DNA of 64,000 bases, taken from positions 868,001 through 932,000 of the forward strand of contig JAPZLL010000010.1 of assembly GCA_036250225.1 (NCBI GenBank). The letters are read 5' to 3'. The notes below the pieces were generated by a model. The model did no database searches. It was not told the DNA's origin and saw nothing but the letters and a program-made list of their open reading frames with translations. Origin of the DNA: Cercophora sp. LCS_1. Its lineage: Eukaryota > Ascomycota > Sordariomycetes > Sordariales > Lasiosphaeriaceae. Below, piece after piece: positions 59,040 through 64,000 of this stretch (position 1 is the stretch's first letter; each line of letters opens with the position of its first letter). A program made the position numbers and the translations under genes.

Positions 59040-59895
59040 TCACTCGTCCTCACCCCACACCCTCCTCTCCAGCAAACATCGTATCACCGCAGCCGCCGCA
59101 TCCACAATCGTCTCATCCCATTCACCCCTCCTCTCCAAGTAACCCTCAAGATACCTGCGCCCTCCCAGCTGCCACCAGTCCCGGGCCACGGCAACCTCCA
59201 ACCCCTTGCCCTCCATCACCCAAGGCGACGGAGCCTCACTCATAGGAAATATAACCTCCCAGGTTTGCTTCCACCTCCCCTCCTCGTCAATGGAAGGATG
59301 ATCCTGCCTCGCAATCCTCGACAGGTGCCAATCATCCAGGCCCTCAACAACAAAATCCACCGCATCGCGTGTCTGCGTGCGGACATGCTCGTCGCGGAGA
59401 TCACATGTCGTGAAGACGGAACCGCAGACAGGACAGTAGATCGGTCCTCCGTGTTCGACGTGAAGATGGCGTATGAGGTGCGGTTCGTCAGGCAGAGGGA
59501 CGCAGTTGTGTGAAGCTGAGAGGGAAAAGGGGCAGGATAGGGGGGTAGTGATAATCGGTGGTCTGTGTGGAAGGGGATCTCGTGCATCTCGCCAAAGTCT
59601 TCCATTTAGCAAACTCGCTGTGAGCGTGTTCAAGGATTGCTGGCATCAGATCCGCGAGATCGCGGTGGTCTGAGAGGAGTGCTTCGGCGGCATCAACATC
59701 GGCTTGTTGCTCACTGCTGCTGCTGAAGCAGTCCTCTTCAAAGTCTGAAAGGGAGTCTGGTGCTGCCGACGCTGTTGATTCCTGGTAGGCACAGCTGTCG
59801 CTTTTGCTCTCTGGACAGGGCTTCCCCTCGCTTGGAGCGGTTGGGGTTCTTGGTTGGGTAGGTCCATCTCGTGAGCATGTTGCTTCCCAGTACAC
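59040..59895 (-). pseudogene. C3: broken C-type C2H2 gene
   Basis: The 3' part (59545-59040) encodes a good C-type finger and C-terminal domain: LSCPFSLSASHNC..LIRHLHVEH, YCPVCGSVF, then DHPSIDEEGRW and SPWVMEGKGLE. The 5' part (to 59895) encodes a matching acidic N-terminal region in a different frame (SDFEEDCFSSSSEQQADVD, LMPAILEHAHSEFAKW). The frames meet at a run of six C (minus strand; 59545-59540), where one extra base breaks the reading at the PLACPF-equivalent point. About 25 codons present in C2 just upstream are missing. The last cysteine of the second finger is Arg (HVRTQTR). No ATG opens the 5' frame. It is inverted relative to B3, unlike C1 and C2. Confidence 0.75.
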
Positions 59896-60038
59896 CGAGC
59901 GGCCATCGGGATCTGCGAATACTCTCGGTCGGATCTTTCCGTAATACCATAGACAACGATTTTCGTATTCAATTCAGCTCTACATACAAAATCTACCAAC
60001 AAACGCATGGACAACCCGCATGTCAGCATCTCTACCTC

Positions 60039-60647
60039 CTATCCCCAGAACGCAAGCGCCTGCTTCCCCAACGAGCTCTGCCCCGCCGTATTAGCATGGC
60101 ACCCATCCGACACCTCGCCCCTGAGCAGCTTAAACTCGCCCGGATACGTCACATTCAGCGCCGTATCCGCCGCCGCTCTCTTCGCCAAGTCCACCGTCGA
60201 CTGCGGTCCGGTAGCACCCGCAAGGAAACAGCTCGACGGATTATCCGGATAGATCGGCTGGCCCGTGATGTAGATCTTGGCACCCGGCGCGGCATGCTGA
60301 CGCGCGGCGCTGATCATCTGCTTGACCTCGTCAAAGGTAGCGCCGGGGTTCTGGAAGATGCAGATCATGACCCACACCTCGGTCGGCTTTGCGCCGCCGT
60401 ATTTGGTCACTTGGCGATCAAACATGCCCCAGGACTGCGAGTTGGGGTTCGTCCAGGACTGCACGACGAGGCCGCCGGTGCCGTAGGGGCCCCACATTTT
60501 CTTGCCGGCGTTGGCGACGTAGCCTTGGGCGACGTTTTCGGCCATGGAGCAGCCGACGAAGCCCATTGTTGGTTGACTCGCTTGGCGCTCCGTGAGAGGG
60601 GAGGCGCTCGCGAGGGCGAGGAGGAGGGGGGCGAGGGTGAGCTGCAT
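60039..60647 (-). CDS. Secreted SGNH/GDSL-type hydrolase
   Basis: A single frame of 202 residues from ATG 60647. The signal peptide is MQLTLAPLLLALASAS, with a possible cleavage after LTER. Block I reads GFVGCSMAENVAQGY (Ser about 34). The terminal block SDGCHANTAGQ gives Asp about 181 and His about 184, the DxxH of SGNH hydrolases. Middle blocks (GTGGLVVQSW, WVMICIFQNPGA) fit the fold. It probably acts on esters of wall polymers or glycans outside the cell; the substrate is unknown. A (GAT)n microsatellite lies just upstream at about 60700-60722. Confidence 0.8.
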   Translation of the reverse strand: MQLTLAPLLLALASASPLTERQASQPTMGFVGCSMAENVAQGYVANAGKKMWGPYGTGGLVVQSWTNPNSQSWGMFDRQVTKYGGAKPTEVWVMICIFQNPGATFDEVKQMISAARQHAAPGAKIYITGQPIYPDNPSSCFLAGATGPQSTVDLAKRAAADTALNVTYPGEFKLLRGEVSDGCHANTAGQSSLGKQALAFWG

Positions 60648-61255
60648 TTTTGTCGCGGTTGTTTTTGTCTCGGGACGGTGTTGGGCGAGTTGATACTTGG
60701 TGATGATGATGATGATGATGAGTTAGACTTGTTCTACTTTGGGTCGATCGACGTACTTATACTTGTGCTGGACAGACGTCTTCGTCGTCCATGTCGCCGA
60801 GTCGGTCTCCCATCGGCAGTGGTCTCGGATGGCTAAAATTCGACAGAGCTCCCGCTTGGGCTTGCCGATCCCAGTCCCCGGGCTCCCAAAGACGTGAGCT
60901 TGTGGGGTGAGATGATGATTGTAGATTGTTTCCTTCCTGGAGTCTGGCCCGGAGGATGAGTGTGGGGCCTCGGGCGGTGGTCCGGCTCCGGTCGGCCCCG
61001 CTTCCAATTGGTCGGCGTGGAATGGCGCCGCTTTCGGCTTAGCGTCCGAGAAGGCCCGGCCAACCACGCACCGATGCTCGGTACCCCATGTCTTGGCCCC
61101 GATGCTGGGGTTTCAGAGCCACGATATTTTGCCAAAATACACCTGCCATCAGAGACGGACGTGACTTTGTGAAAAAGGCCTTCCCCGTTCCCAAAGAAGT
61201 TTGAATTCGCGCCCTCATTGCTTTTTTGGTCTTTCCTTCGAGATTCACAGGCGAC
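60648..61255. other. Divergent intergenic space
   Basis: Contains the (GAT)n microsatellite and probably the promoters of the SGNH hydrolase and the Zn2Cys6 gene. No gene is seen. Confidence 0.5.
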
Positions 61256-62866
61256 ATGGTGGGTGTTCCTGGGCGATCCAAAGCATGTATCACGTGTCGG
61301 AAGCGGAGAAAGAGGGTGAGTCGATAGTTTATTCCAAGCGAGGAGACAAGGTTGCTGATGATGGTGTTTGTCAGTGCGACCTTGACAGACCGGCTTGCAC
61401 CCAGTGCAAGAGAGCTGGGCTGGCATGTCAGGGATATGATTCACAGCTCACCTTTGTCGTGGGTACGCCGACAAATCCCAGCACCAGTTACAGGGCACCA
61501 AACCCCCAACCAACACAAAGTGCCTTGTGGGATCGCATCAATCGGAACCAAGTGGCTAGCAGCATCACAAACTCGAATCTCTTGGCGCGACCAGAGGACG
61601 AGCAGCGATGTATTCACCTATTCTGGGAGGCATATTTTCCTTCGGGGAAGCCAATCCCTCCAGCAGCTGCCAGGAGTTATACGTGTACTTGGACAGAGAC
61701 CGCTCTGAAGACGTACAGGGAAGATGACGCCCTTCGATATGCTTTGTGGGCCAACTGTCTGCTCTTAACTGGGAAACGTCAGGGGCCAGAGTGGATGACG
61801 AGGCAAGCGCGACAGGCATACGGAAGGGCACTGACCGAGCTGAGAAGAGTGCTGGGGACATCACAGGGGACGAGAGGTCAGACAGTCATAGCGACAGTCA
61901 AGTTGCTTTCCATGTTTGAGGTATGCCACACTGGCAAGACGATAGCATAGCAGCTACTAACTCATGACAGGCTTTCGTCCAGGAAGAAGGCCGAGAACAA
62001 GATGAGCCCACGGATTGGCAACGACACCATGCCGGCGAGCTCGCTTTAATCGTGGCCCGAAAACCCGCCGCTCATTCGAGTGGCGATGCTCATTACATCT
62101 TCGCCGATGAGAGAGTCGAGATGGTAGGCTCCGTGTCTTCCCAGTGCTGTAGACGAATACTAACATCCTCCAGGCCCTGTCTGCCCTGCTACAGCGAAAG
62201 CGATTACTCCTCGACACTCCCGAGTGGAAGACCATCCCATGGCAGGAAGTGCCGAAAGATCTCAAAGACATCCTCGTTGATGTACTTGTTGACATGCCCA
62301 GACTCGTCGAAGACTTTGACAACATGAACCTCTCCACCGATCTGAGCAAGCGAGCTATCCTACGACTTAAGCTGGAACAAGAATGCTGGGAACACGACCA
62401 ACAACTACTCAACTGGCTCGGCACCCTACAAAAGATGATTGGTCCCGCTGGACCACCAAAAGGGGCCGGCCCCAAGGACACGGTCACACACATCGCCCAA
62501 GTACATGGAATGAGCCTGTACTGGGTCACCTCGCTGGTTCTGTACAGCGTTCTGCATGCTGTATCCGAATCGACAAACGATCTTCCGGCGCGAACGGATC
62601 CCACCCCGTATGCACATCGTCTGGTCGATGCGGTTAGCATTCTGCTCCAACCAGATGCGGGACTGTACGGGAGACAGAGTGCGGCGCTTCTTCTGGAGCT
62701 TGCGTTGGCATTTGTTCCTTTTGTGGAAGCGTTACAAGAGGATCGCAAGTTTCTCATGGATAGGCTGAGGTCCCTTAAACAGGACTGGGCTAACGGGCCA
62801 GGGCGAAAGACAAGCACGGCCTTGTACGATCCGGCTCCTCGGCCAACGACACCTTGCAGGCGATAG
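61256..62866 (+). CDS. Zn2Cys6 fungal-type transcription factor
   Basis: Exons 61256-61315, 61375-61920, 61971-62123 and 62174-62866 give 483 residues. The introns are 59, 50 and 50 nt (GTGAGT, GTATGC, GTAGGC donors), all phase 0. Exon 1 encodes GRSKACITCRKRRKR and exon 2 continues CDLDRPACTQCKRAGLAC, completing the six-cysteine cluster at residues 11-39. The rest is a fungal-specific transcription factor domain of the shorter, DUF3468-like type, helical and without strong low-complexity runs. The intron inside the cluster is common for this family. It is probably nuclear; targets unknown. Confidence 0.93.
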
Positions 62867-63572
62867 CTTCGGGATTTGGGGTAAATTGAGGGACAATGTA
62901 TCAGGCCTGCAGTCGACAAGGACACATCCAGGAGAAAATATTCCCGGTCATTGCATCCAGCCGTCGACAGCGAAATAGGGGCAGGGTACGACTAAGAGGA
63001 CGCAAAGGCTATCCACACCACTCCGAACGCTCAACCTCGTCACTGAGCACAACCTCACTTAGGAACACCGCCCCGGAAGCTCACATGCATCAACACACCC
63101 CGCAAATCTCGGCCGAACTCCGAGCGCAACGGCATATTCTCCGTCACGGAGCAGCACCTCCACCAACGAAGACCACGCGACTCCAAATTACCGCCTTCAT
63201 TACCGCTCCCGTTCCCCGGTTTTTATCTCTTATCCCTGCACCCCAGATTTCACCTCGTTCACCGTTTTGCAACATCTTGGCGCCCCCGAATCTTCGTTGC
63301 AACGCCGACAAGGTTCCCCTCGTCACAAGACGGCCAAATTACCCAAAGCGGCACCAAACGACTTCCCGTACCGAACTTTCCACGAATTATTCCGCCCCAA
63401 CCAACCATATTAATCTTGATATATACAACCCCAAGTTTCGCAAGCGACAAAATCCCGGCAGGGGAAACTCCGTTGGCCATTATATCTGCCACCTCACCGC
63501 CCTCGTTTTGTCCCTCACCCTCAAGATGCATCGAGGCAAGCCGTACACTCTTGTACCAGCCCATCAATCACG
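62867..63572. other. Intergenic space, no gene seen
   Basis: A 226-codon ORF (62896-63576) reads through most of it but is Arg/Pro/Thr-rich, has no domains and overlaps the start of the next gene; it is not accepted. Confidence 0.5.
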
Positions 63573-64000
63573 ATGAAAGCCTACATCCTCGCCCTCCTCT
63601 GGGCCTACGGCTCCCTCGTCACCGCGACGGTAACCTACACCGTCAACCGCGTCTCCAACCCCACATCCGACCAGTCCGATGCCTACGCCCGCATCGACCG
63701 CGCCATGGCCGCCGCCGTAGCACGGTACAACCGCCTCGCGCCGCGCGCCAACAAGCGCATCACGGCCAATTACGTCCCCGGAGTCGAAACGGCCGACGGT
63801 AATTTCAACGGGAACATCCGCTTCGGAAGCAACAGGTCGTACATGAACGAGCGGACGGCGTTGCACGAGATTGCGCATACCCTGGGCATTGGGCAGACGA
63901 GCGCGTTCAATACGCGATGCAGTGCGAATAACTGGCCGAGCGCTACGAAGCTGTTGCAGAGCTGGGATGGGTCGAGCGCCAAGATTAATTGTGGTGGCGG
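63573..64000 (+). CDS. Secreted zinc metalloprotease-like protein (partial, cut by window end)
   Basis: Starts at ATG 63573 with a signal peptide (MKAYILALLWAYGSLVTA) and runs open to the window edge (142 codons seen). The zinc-binding motif HEIAHTLGIGQ is at about 98-108 (His98, Glu99, His102). It is preceded by a short domain with SDAYARIDRAM and NGNIRFGSNR. Cysteines at about 116 and 140 may pair. Related fungal proteins can carry a C-terminal lectin domain, but that part is outside the window. The endopeptidase role is inferred from the motif. Confidence 0.8.
   Translation, partial: MKAYILALLWAYGSLVTATVTYTVNRVSNPTSDQSDAYARIDRAMAAAVARYNRLAPRANKRITANYVPGVETADGNFNGNIRFGSNRSYMNERTALHEIAHTLGIGQTSAFNTRCSANNWPSATKLLQSWDGSSAKINCGG

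Noticed and set aside
62896..63576. 226-codon plus-strand ORF
   Set aside because: Arg/Pro/Thr-rich chance composition, no domain, and it overlaps the start of the well-supported metalloprotease-like gene.

Overview
The window reads as a chromosomal segment of a filamentous ascomycete (Pezizomycotina, probably Sordariomycetes). Genes have short introns (44-132 nt) with GTRNGT-like donors, CTNAC/CTRAY branch sites and YAG acceptors. The gene content is typical of that group: fungal C2H2 proteins, STAND N-terminal domains, a GH55 glucanase, a Zn2Cys6 regulator and CorA-like channels. No RNA gene, rRNA or intact transposon was recognised.

Region 1 (0.4-17 kb) is the most unusual part. It holds two tandem copies of a module, each with gene A (minus strand), gene B (plus), gene C (plus) and a decayed element D (minus). 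Copy 1 spans about 433-8358 and copy 2 about 8707-16960. A, B and C are three divergent subfamilies of one fungal C2H2 zinc-finger family. All have a low-complexity N-terminus, an atypical ACPF...C...H...H finger pair and then a Trp-rich W-x3-W motif. When an upstream exon is joined by an intron that fits in frame, both A genes encode a single-pass membrane segment ahead of a basic stretch and the fingers, so they look like membrane-tethered zinc-finger proteins. The A/B and B/C intergenic spaces carry palindromic GCACANNTGTGC-like motifs. A third, partial and rearranged set lies at 56-60 kb: B3 intact, and C3 inverted, frameshifted and deleted.

Region 2 (19-23.5 kb) has housekeeping genes: a Myb-like protein, Ap4A phosphorylase/ATP adenylyltransferase, and a FIT2/Scs3 lipid-droplet and ER protein. 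Region 3 (23.5-29 kb) holds an ankyrin-repeat protein with a STAND-type N-terminus, flanked on both sides by at least 14 short same-orientation repeats ending in AAAATTGCAGTG. Region 4 (29-31.4 kb) is a secreted GH55 exo-beta-1,3-glucanase, followed by about 4.4 kb without a supportable gene.

Region 5 (35.8-55.6 kb) contains an F-box/WD40 protein, a CorA-like transporter with GMN, a secreted protein with a lectin-like C-terminus, a second STAND-N protein, a type-B carboxylesterase, a YtcJ-like amidohydrolase, a small secreted six-cysteine protein with a Kex2-like site and a second CorA-like protein. Region 6 (56-64 kb) has the partial C2H2 set, an SGNH hydrolase, a Zn2Cys6 regulator and the start of a secreted zinc metalloprotease cut by the window edge. 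The secreted enzymes, small cysteine-rich protein, STAND/ankyrin protein and expanded C2H2 family together give an accessory, environment-facing character.
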